Shown here piece by piece: positions 1 to 6,914 of a DNA stretch of 17,622 bases (its first letter is position 1; each line of letters opens with the position of its first letter). Source of the DNA: Rickettsiales bacterium. Its GTDB lineage: Bacteria > Pseudomonadota > Alphaproteobacteria > Rickettsiales > CANDYO01. Under the pieces are notes generated by a model. The model made no database searches, was not told the origin of the DNA, and saw only the letters and a program-made list of their open reading frames with translations. Location: NCBI GenBank assembly GCA_947424995.1, contig CANDYO010000024.1, positions 1-17,622 on the forward strand, given 5' to 3'. Both the position numbers and the translations under genes were made by a program.

Positions 1-60
1 TATGGACCCCTATATTAAATTGAACAAAGCAAACCACGTGTTTGTTTTCTTGTGGTTCAC

Positions 61-78
61 TAGTATTATATAATACTA
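61..78. promoter_or_regulatory. 18-bp perfect palindrome near the left edge
   Basis: The 18 bases are identical to their own reverse complement (core agtattatataatact). Just before it, an aaccac/gtggtt inverted repeat at about 33-57 could form a hairpin. The palindrome could be an operator-like site or a chance AT-rich palindrome. No gene can be tied to it because the window begins here. Confidence 0.25.
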
Positions 79-118
79 TACAAAACCGTTGATAAGTTTT
101 TATCAAAGGCGTCCATAC

Positions 119-239
119 CATCATCCTTGGCCGAAGGCCGAGGATCCAGTTGAATTCTCTTAACAGTTTTGAGTTTTAAGGCTTTAAAAGATTTTAACTG
201 GATCTTCGCCATCAGCTGAAGCTGCTGGCAAAAATGACG
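119..239. repeat. Palindromic element, group A copy 1 (RPE-like)
   Basis: This is an about 120-bp element built of three hairpins. A long central stem pairs about 141-161 with about 186-206. It is flanked by a ggcc-gaa-ggcc hairpin near 129-139 and a gccatcagc...gctgctggc hairpin at 208-229. It shares 17 identical bases (tccagttgaattctctt, 145-161) with a second copy at 6044-6060, and the right arm again carries the complementary ctggatc motif. Size, terminal catcc/gatg-type ends and architecture resemble Rickettsia palindromic elements, but assignment to a named RPE family would need a database comparison. A minus-strand reading frame crosses the whole element, as RPEs often allow, but I do not regard it as a proven gene. 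Confidence 0.7.
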
Positions 240-320
240 ACCTCTTGTAACTTTAGCTCGTGCAACAGTCTCTAAAATTAACCATTTTTTCATTATTTAA
301 AGCCATACTTATCCTTAAAA

Positions 321-326
321 TATAAT
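321..326 (+). promoter_or_regulatory. Possible -10 box for the kinase/ankyrin gene
   Basis: A consensus TATAAT lies 15 bases upstream of the ATG at 341. The only -35 candidate (ttaaag, 297-302, 18-bp spacer) is poor. If it is used, the mRNA leader would be only a few bases long, which would fit the absence of a good ribosome binding site before this start. Confidence 0.3.
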
Positions 327-340
327 GATGAGCTAAAAAT

Positions 341-2629
341 ATGAGCAAAACTAAAAGATCTCAAGAACTTGCAAGAGAAGCATTGCTGCTAAAACAAGCA
401 GAGCATATGCTCACAATAATTGAAAAATACGCCGATACTCCTATAGTTTTAGAGCAAGAACTTAAACAAGAAAAAATAAAACCAGACGCCATGGAAATGG
501 TTATTAATTATATCAAAGAAAATAACATCAATATTCCTAAAGATTCGCTAAAAATAGTAGAAGATATCTACCTTACTCATACAATTATACCACCTAAAGC
601 TCGACCTGTTATAAAGATAGGTAAAAAACCAGGTGGCCTAGCTGCTGGACGATTGGTTACAAAAGTTGCTAAAAATTCCGATGATCTTGACCAATCTAAA
701 GAATCGAAACTACAAAACACCTGGATGGAAAAAAGCGGCAGTAACGATGGAGGCGGCAAAGGAGAAGAGGTTTGCGAATATATTGGTACTAACTTAGTTA
801 ATCAAGTTATGGGAAAGAATTCACCTAAGTTCCGTTTGTATAAAGATGCAGATGGAAATGTTAAATTAATGTCTAAATTTATCCCTAAATTTCAAACTAT
901 TTATGATAGAGAAGATAATCATCTTCCTCCCATCGATACAACTAAAGCTCAAGGCTTTGCCAGTTTTTTTGCTGCTAATATTTTAGCAGGAGATTATGAC
1001 GTACATGGAGGGAATGTAGGCTTTACAACTGACGAAAATGGCAATCACCACTGGGCAAGAATAGATAATGGTAGAGCCTTATCTTATAACACTGAAAGAG
1101 ACTTTACTAGGGGCGGGTATGGTTATACTAACTTAGCTACTCCACAAACTGTAGAAGGGTTCAAGCAGACCATGCTTAGTGTAAATAGCACTAGCACCAC
1201 ATATTATCCAGAAAGTTTATTTGAAGGAATCAATTTTGCTTGTGAATTAAATACTGAAGCAGATAAAGTAGATATCAATAAATATAGCACAGTTATCAAG
1301 TTATCAATGGACAATCTTAAAATAGCTTATGGTGACGATTTTTTAAATATTCCAGAAATCAATAAAGAGCTAAAAGAGCGAATGGGCTTTGCTGCTAGCG
1401 ATATATTAACTGAAAAAGTAATAGAAGATAAAGTCATTGAAAATATTACTAAGCTTAAAGCAGAACTCAAAGAAATGGCTAAACTTGAATTTGGTAAAGC
1501 GCTTATGAATATTCCTAATGCTATCGATAAAAATGGGATAATAGATTATAAAAAAGTACTTACGAGCCTATCGCCTAGACCTAATGATTTATCACTTTTT
1601 ATGGAATCTGCAATTATAAGTGAAGACTTCAATGGAATTCAATATTTAGCTGAACAAAGTAAATCGCTAATGAAAATTGATAATTTATCACCGTTAAGTT
1701 ATGCAATAAAAGAAAACAAGAATGAGCTAGTAGTCAAAATGATGAAAGCAGGTTTTAGTTTAAATAAAGATGAGTTACCTAAAGAACAATTGGCTAAAAT
1801 TGAGCAAGCAACTGCCCAAATTAGAATAGCTATTAAAACTGGAAATATTAAAACTGGAAATATTAAAAATCTAGAAACTAATCTTAAGGCTATAGAACCA
1901 TCCATCAATATTAGTATAGCATTATTAGATTTAGGAATAGCCAATGAATCTATAAATAACAATGGAACAATAGATTATGCAAAACTCAATAGTAATTTAG
2001 TCGCTGAAAAAACTGAAAATCTCTCCAAACTTATGAAACACTCGATTAAAAATAATAACCTTGAAGAAGTGATATCTTTAACCAAATTAAAACCTGATAT
2101 TACAGTACCCGGAACTCCTCCTATATCTCCTCTGAAATATGCTCTTGATGAAAAAAGAAATAAATTATCCGTTAAAATGGTAAGAGCAGGTTTAGTTTTA
2201 AAAGAAGATGAAACAACAAAGGATAGCCAATCAATTAAAAATAGCCATGGGTTAATTAGAAAGTTATTTAGCTCTTCTTTTACAGAAAATGATAAAATTA
2301 GACTAGCTGTTTTATCTTCAGCTGAACAAGGAAATAATAAACAAGCTGATCTATCTAAGCGACCGTCTCCTCTAAACTTAGCAATTCAAATGGGCAAAAT
2401 TGATTTAGCCGCTGAGATGATAAAAGAAGGCTTTGTCTTAAAGAAATCTGAGCTTGGATTCTTTAAGGGATTAGTTACAAGTGACAAAGAATTAAAAAAT
2501 TTAAGCGCCGAAGCAGTTGAAAAGGTAAGAGCCGAAATTAAGAAAATTTCTCTATCTTTAAAAGCTCCATCTACTAAAGCAGCTACAAATACAGTACAAC
2601 CTGTAAGAAGACCTCAGGGGAGAGTATAG
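341..2629 (+). CDS. PI3/PI4-kinase-like protein with ankyrin-type repeats, putative secreted effector
   Basis: A 762-residue protein. Residues 1-85 are helical and charged. A Gly-rich GGGKGE lies at 137-142. The catalytic-loop motif GDYDVHGGNVGF (217-228) fits the D-x-H-x-x-N pattern of PI3/PI4 kinases, and ARIDNGRA (239-246) stands where they have IDFG. Bacterial effectors of this kind include Rickettsia Risk1 and Legionella LegA5. Residues 390-702 hold divergent ankyrin-like units (SPLSYAI at 450, SPLKYAL at 596, SPLNLAI at 676), each followed by a VKM..AG.L-type helix. A larger module (NGIIDY at 399, NGTIDY at 541) is duplicated at about 145-residue spacing. There is no signal peptide, which fits export by a type IV or type I route. 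The last 16 bp overlap convergent dxs. The kinase assignment rests on motifs seen by eye. Substrate and secretion are inference, and it could instead be a protein kinase or pseudokinase. Confidence 0.75.
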   Translation: MSKTKRSQELAREALLLKQAEHMLTIIEKYADTPIVLEQELKQEKIKPDAMEMVINYIKENNINIPKDSLKIVEDIYLTHTIIPPKARPVIKIGKKPGGLAAGRLVTKVAKNSDDLDQSKESKLQNTWMEKSGSNDGGGKGEEVCEYIGTNLVNQVMGKNSPKFRLYKDADGNVKLMSKFIPKFQTIYDREDNHLPPIDTTKAQGFASFFAANILAGDYDVHGGNVGFTTDENGNHHWARIDNGRALSYNTERDFTRGGYGYTNLATPQTVEGFKQTMLSVNSTSTTYYPESLFEGINFACELNTEADKVDINKYSTVIKLSMDNLKIAYGDDFLNIPEINKELKERMGFAASDILTEKVIEDKVIENITKLKAELKEMAKLEFGKALMNIPNAIDKNGIIDYKKVLTSLSPRPNDLSLFMESAIISEDFNGIQYLAEQSKSLMKIDNLSPLSYAIKENKNELVVKMMKAGFSLNKDELPKEQLAKIEQATAQIRIAIKTGNIKTGNIKNLETNLKAIEPSINISIALLDLGIANESINNNGTIDYAKLNSNLVAEKTENLSKLMKHSIKNNNLEEVISLTKLKPDITVPGTPPISPLKYALDEKRNKLSVKMVRAGLVLKEDETTKDSQSIKNSHGLIRKLFSSSFTENDKIRLAVLSSAEQGNNKQADLSKRPSPLNLAIQMGKIDLAAEMIKEGFVLKKSELGFFKGLVTSDKELKNLSAEAVEKVRAEIKKISLSLKAPSTKAATNTVQPVRRPQGRV
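1832..1861 (+). repeat. 15-bp tandem duplication inside the kinase/ankyrin gene
   Basis: Two perfect head-to-tail copies of attaaaactggaaat, followed by seven further matching bases (1862-1868). The unit is a multiple of three, so it adds residues in frame (IKTGN repeated) in the linker between the first and second repeat modules. It looks like recent slippage. Confidence 0.85.
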
Positions 2630-4500
2630 TAATCTTCCAGCACCTTAAAAATCTTTTCGGCACTTAAGTTAGCTTTATCATGCATTGAGTCTTGAGTATC
2701 TTGGTCCATAAATATATCAGGATAAAAAATATTCTGAAGTATGATAGCTTTGTTAATCAATAAATTATTTACATGCGCAGAAAAGCCACCGATAGCACCT
2801 TCTTCTAAAGTAACTAATAATTTATGTTTATCTGCTAACTTTAAAATCATCTCTTCATCTAAAGGCTTGGCAAACCTAGCATCAGCTATAGTAATGGCAA
2901 TATTATATTTTTCTTTAAACATTTGTGCAGCCTTTATCGCCGCTTGCAATCTTGTTCCTAAAGATAAAATTGCTATCTCCTTACCTTTCTGAATGATTCT
3001 ACCCTTTCCTATCGGCAAAGCTATCAATTCATTAGGAATTCCAATTCCAGTAGTTGCTCCTCTTGGGAAACGCACTGCTGATGGAGCATTATCAATAGCA
3101 GCTGCAGTTTTCAGCATCAGACTAAGTTCTGCTTCATCACTTGGACACATCACTATAAAATTAGGTAAAGAGCAAAGATAGGTCAAATCATATGAACCAC
3201 TATGAGTTGGTCCATCAGCACCAACAAAACCTGCTCTATCTATAGCAAAACGCACTGGAAGCTTCTGTAGTGCTACATCATTAATCACCTGATCATATGC
3301 CCGTTGCAAAAAGGTAGAATAAAGCGCGATGAAAGGCTTGATTCCATCACAAGCAAGACCTGCCGCAAAGGTTACTGCATGTTGCTCAGCCATTCCAACA
3401 TCAAACATTCTATCTGGAAACACTTTAGCGAACCGATTAAGGCCAGTACCAGAAGGCATCGCAGCAGTTATTGCTACTATTTTGTCATCTGCCTTAGCAA
3501 GCTTAATGAGGGTTTCAGCAAATATTTCAGTGTAAGAAGCAGCGGAGCCAGCAGATTTTTGCTCAGTACCAGTGCATAAATCAAATTTAGCTACCGCATG
3601 GTATTTTTCCTGACATACTTTATCAGATGAGAAACCTTTACCTTTTTCGGTAATTACATGCAGCAAAATAGGCTTAGTGATACTATGATCATTTTTAATA
3701 TTTTCAAGCAGCGATACCATTTCTTCAACATTATGGCCATTGATTGGTCCTAAATAATAAAAACCCATTTCTTCAAAAAAATTACCATCATTGATTAGAT
3801 CTTTAGTATTACGTTCAAATTTCTTCATAATTCTTTTAATAGCATTAGGAAATAAATCTAAAATCTTCTTACTTTTATCGCGAAAAGACAAATATTGCTT
3901 TGATGAAATTAATTTAGCTAAATAGGTGGTTAGAGCGCCAACTGCAGGAGAGATAGACATCTTATTATCATTAAGTATTAATATCAAACGGCTCCCTAAA
4001 CTTCCAGCATTATTCATCGCCTCGTAGGCCATTCCTGCACTCATTGAACCATCACCAATCACTGCAATCACTTCATGCTTTTCTTGTTTTAAATCTCTAG
4101 CTAAAGCCATTCCTAAGGCTGATGAAATTGCTGTTCCACCATGCCCTCCCACAAAGCAATCATATTCACTTTCTTGGCGCTTAGTGAATCCTGAGAGCCC
4201 TCCAGGCTGGCGCATGGTAAGCATTTTTTCACGTCTACCGGTAAGAATCTTGTGCGGATAAGCTTGATGGCCAATATCCCAAACTAATCGATCATGAGGA
4301 GTATTAAAAACATAATGTAGAGCTACGGTTAACTCAACTACACCTAAGCCAGCACCTAAATGTCCACCTGTATGCGATACTACTTCAATAGTTTCTCGGC
4401 GCAGCTCATCACAAAGCTGAGGCAACCTAAGCGGATCAAGCTTACGCAAATCTGCAGGTACCTCTATCTCATGAAGTAATCTTTTTTTAGTTATTGGCAT
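2614..4500 (-). CDS. dxs: 1-deoxy-D-xylulose-5-phosphate synthase
   Basis: Thiamine-diphosphate enzyme that condenses pyruvate with glyceraldehyde 3-phosphate to 1-deoxy-D-xylulose 5-phosphate, the first step of the MEP isoprenoid pathway, in the cytosol. At 628 residues it has normal length. Visible signatures are SHTGGHLGAGLG (42-53), DIGHQAYPHKILTGR (75-89), GGHGGTAIS (118-126), the ThDP motif GDG (149-151) ending in NDN (177-179), the catalytic glutamate in DVGMAEQH (367-374, Glu372) and DRAGFVGADGPTH (421-433). The ATG at 4500 matches the usual N-terminus, although no strong Shine-Dalgarno is seen. The 3' end overlaps the convergent kinase/ankyrin gene by 16 bp with no terminator between them. 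The MEP pathway is retained in several Rickettsiales but, to my knowledge, absent from Rickettsia, so this gene helps to place the organism. Confidence 0.97.
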   Translation of the reverse strand: MPITKKRLLHEIEVPADLRKLDPLRLPQLCDELRRETIEVVSHTGGHLGAGLGVVELTVALHYVFNTPHDRLVWDIGHQAYPHKILTGRREKMLTMRQPGGLSGFTKRQESEYDCFVGGHGGTAISSALGMALARDLKQEKHEVIAVIGDGSMSAGMAYEAMNNAGSLGSRLILILNDNKMSISPAVGALTTYLAKLISSKQYLSFRDKSKKILDLFPNAIKRIMKKFERNTKDLINDGNFFEEMGFYYLGPINGHNVEEMVSLLENIKNDHSITKPILLHVITEKGKGFSSDKVCQEKYHAVAKFDLCTGTEQKSAGSAASYTEIFAETLIKLAKADDKIVAITAAMPSGTGLNRFAKVFPDRMFDVGMAEQHAVTFAAGLACDGIKPFIALYSTFLQRAYDQVINDVALQKLPVRFAIDRAGFVGADGPTHSGSYDLTYLCSLPNFIVMCPSDEAELSLMLKTAAAIDNAPSAVRFPRGATTGIGIPNELIALPIGKGRIIQKGKEIAILSLGTRLQAAIKAAQMFKEKYNIAITIADARFAKPLDEEMILKLADKHKLLVTLEEGAIGGFSAHVNNLLINKAIILQNIFYPDIFMDQDTQDSMHDKANLSAEKIFKVLEDYYTLP

Positions 4501-4577
4501 ATGAGTTATTTCATTCTGATTTGTTTAAAAAGAATAGTGATTTAGTTCAATTTAAGCAAGTAGGATTATGAATTTTA

Positions 4578-4825
4578 TCAAGATAACTGTTCAAATCTTA
4601 CTTGAAGTTTTTGGTACGCAGATTGTATAGTTAGAAAATATTCTCTTATTCGAAGATATATTTTTTGAGCACTTTCCAAAATAATTCAATTGTAAATTAG
4701 AATCTCTGGATTGTAGCATCCGGCAAATAATCTATTGTATTATCATTAATAGCCAAAACCTCTTTCAGCCTATTAACTGCATCGCCTAAACTTAAAAAAT
4801 AATCTTGCCAAATTTGTTTATCCAT
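4578..4825 (-). pseudogene. Decayed HEPN / nucleotidyltransferase substrate-binding protein (HI0074-like)
   Basis: From the ATG at 4825 the frame reads MDKQIWQDYFLSL, then GDAVNRLKEVLAI and ATIQRF, and hits TAA after 42 codons. Read through the stop, the same frame continues FTIELFWKVLKKY, matching the family pattern in which IQRF is followed by E-F-T-x-E-L-x-W-K. The stop therefore probably replaces a Glu codon. A further stop and a frame change follow, with a recognisable REYFLTIQSAYQKL-like piece down to about 4578, and the C-terminal half is missing. In intact systems this HEPN protein pairs with a minimal nucleotidyltransferase as a toxin-antitoxin module. Here it sits directly downstream of just such a broken gene (next entry). 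Confidence 0.7.
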
Positions 4826-4834
4826 GCGCTACGC

Positions 4835-5142
4835 CTACTTCTGATAAAGTATTTTCTTAAACTCAAGAATATTTTTTTCAGTTTATCTGAATTTTCTAAG
4901 CGATCAAATCTAATATAATCAACCTTAAGCAAAGTATCTGCATTCTCTATAATTACAGGAACTTTAAGCCATTCTTCATTACTAGCCGTAGGGGCTACAA
5001 TTGCAAGATCTATATCCGATCTTTCTTTATGATCTCCCCTCGCCCTTGAACCATATAACCGAATCTCATCGATGAATGGCAATTGCGCTAGTTATTTTAT
5101 AAAATTATATGATTCTAAAGAGGCAGATATAGTAATGCTCAA
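4835..5142 (-). pseudogene. Decayed minimal nucleotidyltransferase (MNT antitoxin type)
   Basis: The core motif is RLYGSRARGD followed by SDIDLAIV, the G-S-x10+-D-x-D nucleotidyltransferase signature, and then a stretch typical of MNT proteins (VDYIRFDRLENSDKLKK). After LKK, a run of seven A (minus strand) throws the frame. With one extra A it would read KNILEFKKILYQK and stop at 4835-4837, a normal family ending placed nine bases before the HEPN start. Upstream of the motif, the same frame is open to about 5142 but interrupted by TAA at 5092-5094, where family members have a continuous N-terminal helix. An open frame of 96 codons starting at TTG (5082) survives and ends out of phase at 4792. 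The nonsense and frameshift lesions together indicate a dead gene. Confidence 0.72.
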
Positions 5143-5221
5143 ATAGTTATTTAACGATTATAACAAGTATATCTATTTTAAGCAACCATGGTTCCAATAC
5201 TAATTAACTCAAGCAGTAATC

Positions 5222-5252
5222 TTGACAAGTACACTATTATAAGCTTTATACT
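5222..5252 (+). promoter_or_regulatory. Candidate promoter of the VUT transporter gene
   Basis: A perfect -35 TTGACA (5222-5227) is followed by TTTATACT. Possible -10 readings are TTTATA (spacer 17), TTATAC (18) or TATACT (19). It lies about 45 bases upstream of the start codon, and an AGAGG ribosome-binding sequence follows at about 5286-5290. Confidence 0.5.
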
Positions 5253-5296
5253 AGATCTTAAGGAGTAGTTCTTAATTTTTTATAGTAGAGGTTATT

Positions 5297-5965
5297 ATGA
5301 CTGACACCGCAAAATCACACCCCCCCCAACAAAATTATGTACCTTTTATAGCAATGGTTTATTCTTCATTTCAAATTTTAGCCAATTTAATGGGCGTTAA
5401 GATTGTTGATATCATGGGTATAAATATCACTGCTGGACTAGTTGTTTTCCCAATTACTTATATTATCAGTGATATTATGACTGAAGTATACGGCTTAAAA
5501 GTTGCCAGACGGATAATTTGGTATGGCCTAGCAACTAATTTATTATTTGTCCTTGCAGCGCTTGGAGCAACTGCTCTTCCTCCTTCTGAGTATTTCGATA
5601 ATCAAGCAGCTTTTGATACAGTATTTAGCACCACCCCTAGAATTTTACTAGCTTCAGTGATGGGATATTTAGCTGGAGAATTCTCCAATGCTACCATAGT
5701 TGCTAAAATAAAAGCTGCAATGCGCGGTAAACATTTTTGGCTGCGAGCCTTGCTGAGTACTTGCGTTGGTACATTCTTAGATAGTAGTATTTTCTGCTTT
5801 GTCGCATTTTACTTAATTTATCCAACTGGATTAATCGCTGAAATGGTCCTAATCCAATGCGTAATAAAATTTATCTATGAAGTTGTTGCTTTGCCTATAA
5901 CCTATACTATTACCAATTATTTAAAACGGGTTGAAAATAGCGATGTCTATGATTATGCAGTGTAA
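5297..5965 (+). CDS. yhhQ: Queuosine precursor transporter, YhhQ/VUT family
   Basis: Inner-membrane protein of 222 residues with about six hydrophobic segments. The family imports queuosine precursors (preQ0/preQ1, or queuine in intracellular bacteria) for modification of the tRNA wobble base. Visible family signatures are FPITYIISDIMTEVYG (51-66), GYLAGEFSNATIVAKIK (123-139) and STCVGTFLDSSIF (154-166). The start at 5297 has an AGAGG ribosome binding site seven bases upstream. Codons 8-11 contain a run of eight C (5320-5327), striking in an AT-rich gene and a possible slippage site. The gene stands alone between the broken MNT-HEPN pair and the repeat-filled region at 5966-6404. The substrate is inferred from the family and is not shown by the sequence. 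Confidence 0.9.
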   Translation: MTDTAKSHPPQQNYVPFIAMVYSSFQILANLMGVKIVDIMGINITAGLVVFPITYIISDIMTEVYGLKVARRIIWYGLATNLLFVLAALGATALPPSEYFDNQAAFDTVFSTTPRILLASVMGYLAGEFSNATIVAKIKAAMRGKHFWLRALLSTCVGTFLDSSIFCFVAFYLIYPTGLIAEMVLIQCVIKFIYEVVALPITYTITNYLKRVENSDVYDYAV

Positions 5966-6001
5966 CACGTAAGAAAAGTAATTTATCGTATAAACTAAAG
6001 G

Positions 6002-6149
6002 CAATCGTCACTCTTGAATCGCGCGATAGCAGCGATTCGAGAGTCCAGTTGAATTCTCTTCTGCATCATTCAGTTACTCAAGATTTTTAAGAGATTTAAT
6101 CTGGATCCTCGTCACGCCTTCACCAAAGGCTTCGGCGGACAAGGATTGT
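6002..6149. repeat. Palindromic element, group A copy 2 (RPE-like)
   Basis: Second copy of the element at 119-239. It shares the identical 17-mer tccagttgaattctctt (6044-6060), whose right arm aagagatttaatctggatc (6089-6107) completes the central stem. Flanking hairpins are gaatcgc...gcgattc (about 6016-6038) and gcc-ttcacc-aaaggcttcggc near 6116-6136. The outer ends caatc (6002-6006) and gacaaggattg (6139-6149) are roughly complementary. It begins 37 bases after the VUT stop codon. The flanking-hairpin sequences differ from copy 1 although the fold is kept, which points to compensatory divergence. Confidence 0.7.
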
Positions 6150-6194
6150 ATGTGTTCACCTTTTCGGTTACAAGGTTAGCAATAAAAAAAGTAC

Positions 6195-6314
6195 GCGTCA
6201 TCCTTGGGACCAAGCTTTGCTTGGGTCACCGGGAATCCATTCTAAATTAAGTGCCTGAGGTGATTATAGATCCCTAAGATAGCTAGGCGTTGCTTAAGCT
6301 TAGGAGGATGACGC
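6195..6314. repeat. Palindromic element, group B copy 1 (RPE-like)
   Basis: 120 bp bounded by a perfect 10-bp inverted repeat, gcgtcatcct (6195-6204) and aggatgacgc (6305-6314). Inside are a hairpin gaccaagc-ttt-gcttgggtc (about 6208-6226), a central gggaatc/gatccc pairing and a cctaag...cttagg hairpin (about 6273-6304). It has the same end sequence and three-hairpin layout as the elements at 14800 and 16479, though the interior is considerably diverged. Confidence 0.75.
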
Positions 6315-6319
6315 AGAAT

Positions 6320-6356
6320 CCGTCACCGAGTTAGTGAACTTTTACAAGGATGACGG
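6320..6356. repeat. Fragment of a palindromic element
   Basis: Short 37-bp inverted repeat with ccgtcacc at the left and ggatgacgg at the right, resembling the two ends of a group B element joined with the middle lost. It lies six bases after the preceding element. The remaining bases to 6404 hold nothing I can identify. Confidence 0.45.
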
Positions 6357-6404
6357 CTGTGGTTGGCGGTATGAATTGAACCTTAAGCTGGAATAATTAC
6401 TCCT

Positions 6405-6914
6405 CTACTTAAACTCCTCATTAGGGTAAACACCCCAAAGATATTCTTTTTCAATCCAACCAGAAATATCTTTAACTTTTATTTTACACCATTGTTTCTT
6501 ACACTCAGTCACATTAACCCGCTGTGAAGTTTCGATATTAGCGAATGCTTTTGTTGTGGAATCTGCTTGACGGTATAATTTAGCATATAGAGCTGTCGTT
6601 TTTAAATCTTTTTTAGGCCTAGCTACGGTAATCACCCCAAAGCGTTTTTTACTCAACATTACTGTTTTTATCCAGCCTTCATCCCCAGTTATATCTTTAA
6701 TTTTATGCCAATGCTCAAATTGACCGATCACCTCTACTGGTTCACCTTTCTTTTTATATACCCAATCAATAGGATATTTAGCATTAGGACCTTTACGAAC
6801 GTTAACTTCAGAAGACTTTATTGAAGCATAGTAAGCAATGAATTTTTCTGCAGAAGCAACTTGTCCGCAACTTAAGCTTATAACAAAGACTAGAAATAGC
6901 GATAATCTACGCAC
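6405..6914 (-). CDS. Exported SH3-domain protein
   Basis: 169 residues. An N-terminal signal peptide (MRRLSLFLVFVISLSCGQVASA) has a likely signal-peptidase I cut after Ala22. The cysteine at 16 lacks a proper lipobox. Two bacterial SH3-like segments follow: about 34-90, containing SEVNVRKGPNAKYPIDW and ending GWIKTVML, and about 103-162, ending in WCKIKVKDISGWIEKEYLWG. Proteins of this kind act in the periplasm and often bind peptidoglycan or cell-wall peptides, but the ligand here is unknown. The start is GTG at 6914, overlapping the end of the antiporter gene by eight bases, with a GAGGAAG ribosome binding sequence inside that gene, so translation is probably coupled. Confidence 0.88.
   Translation of the reverse strand: MRRLSLFLVFVISLSCGQVASAEKFIAYYASIKSSEVNVRKGPNAKYPIDWVYKKKGEPVEVIGQFEHWHKIKDITGDEGWIKTVMLSKKRFGVITVARPKKDLKTTALYAKLYRQADSTTKAFANIETSQRVNVTECKKQWCKIKVKDISGWIEKEYLWGVYPNEEFK

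Noticed and set aside
66..293. 75-codon minus-strand open frame
   Set aside because: Most of it is a palindromic element, there is no convincing ribosome binding site, and the flanking residues match nothing I recognise. It is reported as a repeat, not as a gene.
4792..5082. 96-residue nucleotidyltransferase as an intact gene
   Set aside because: Its last 25 or so residues come from a shifted frame, and the expected ending is visible in the neighbouring frame, so it is described as a pseudogene.
5966..6404. Possible small RNA or tRNA gene in the hairpin-rich intergenic region
   Set aside because: The hairpins are explained by palindromic elements found elsewhere in the window. No tRNA arms or CCA end could be made out.
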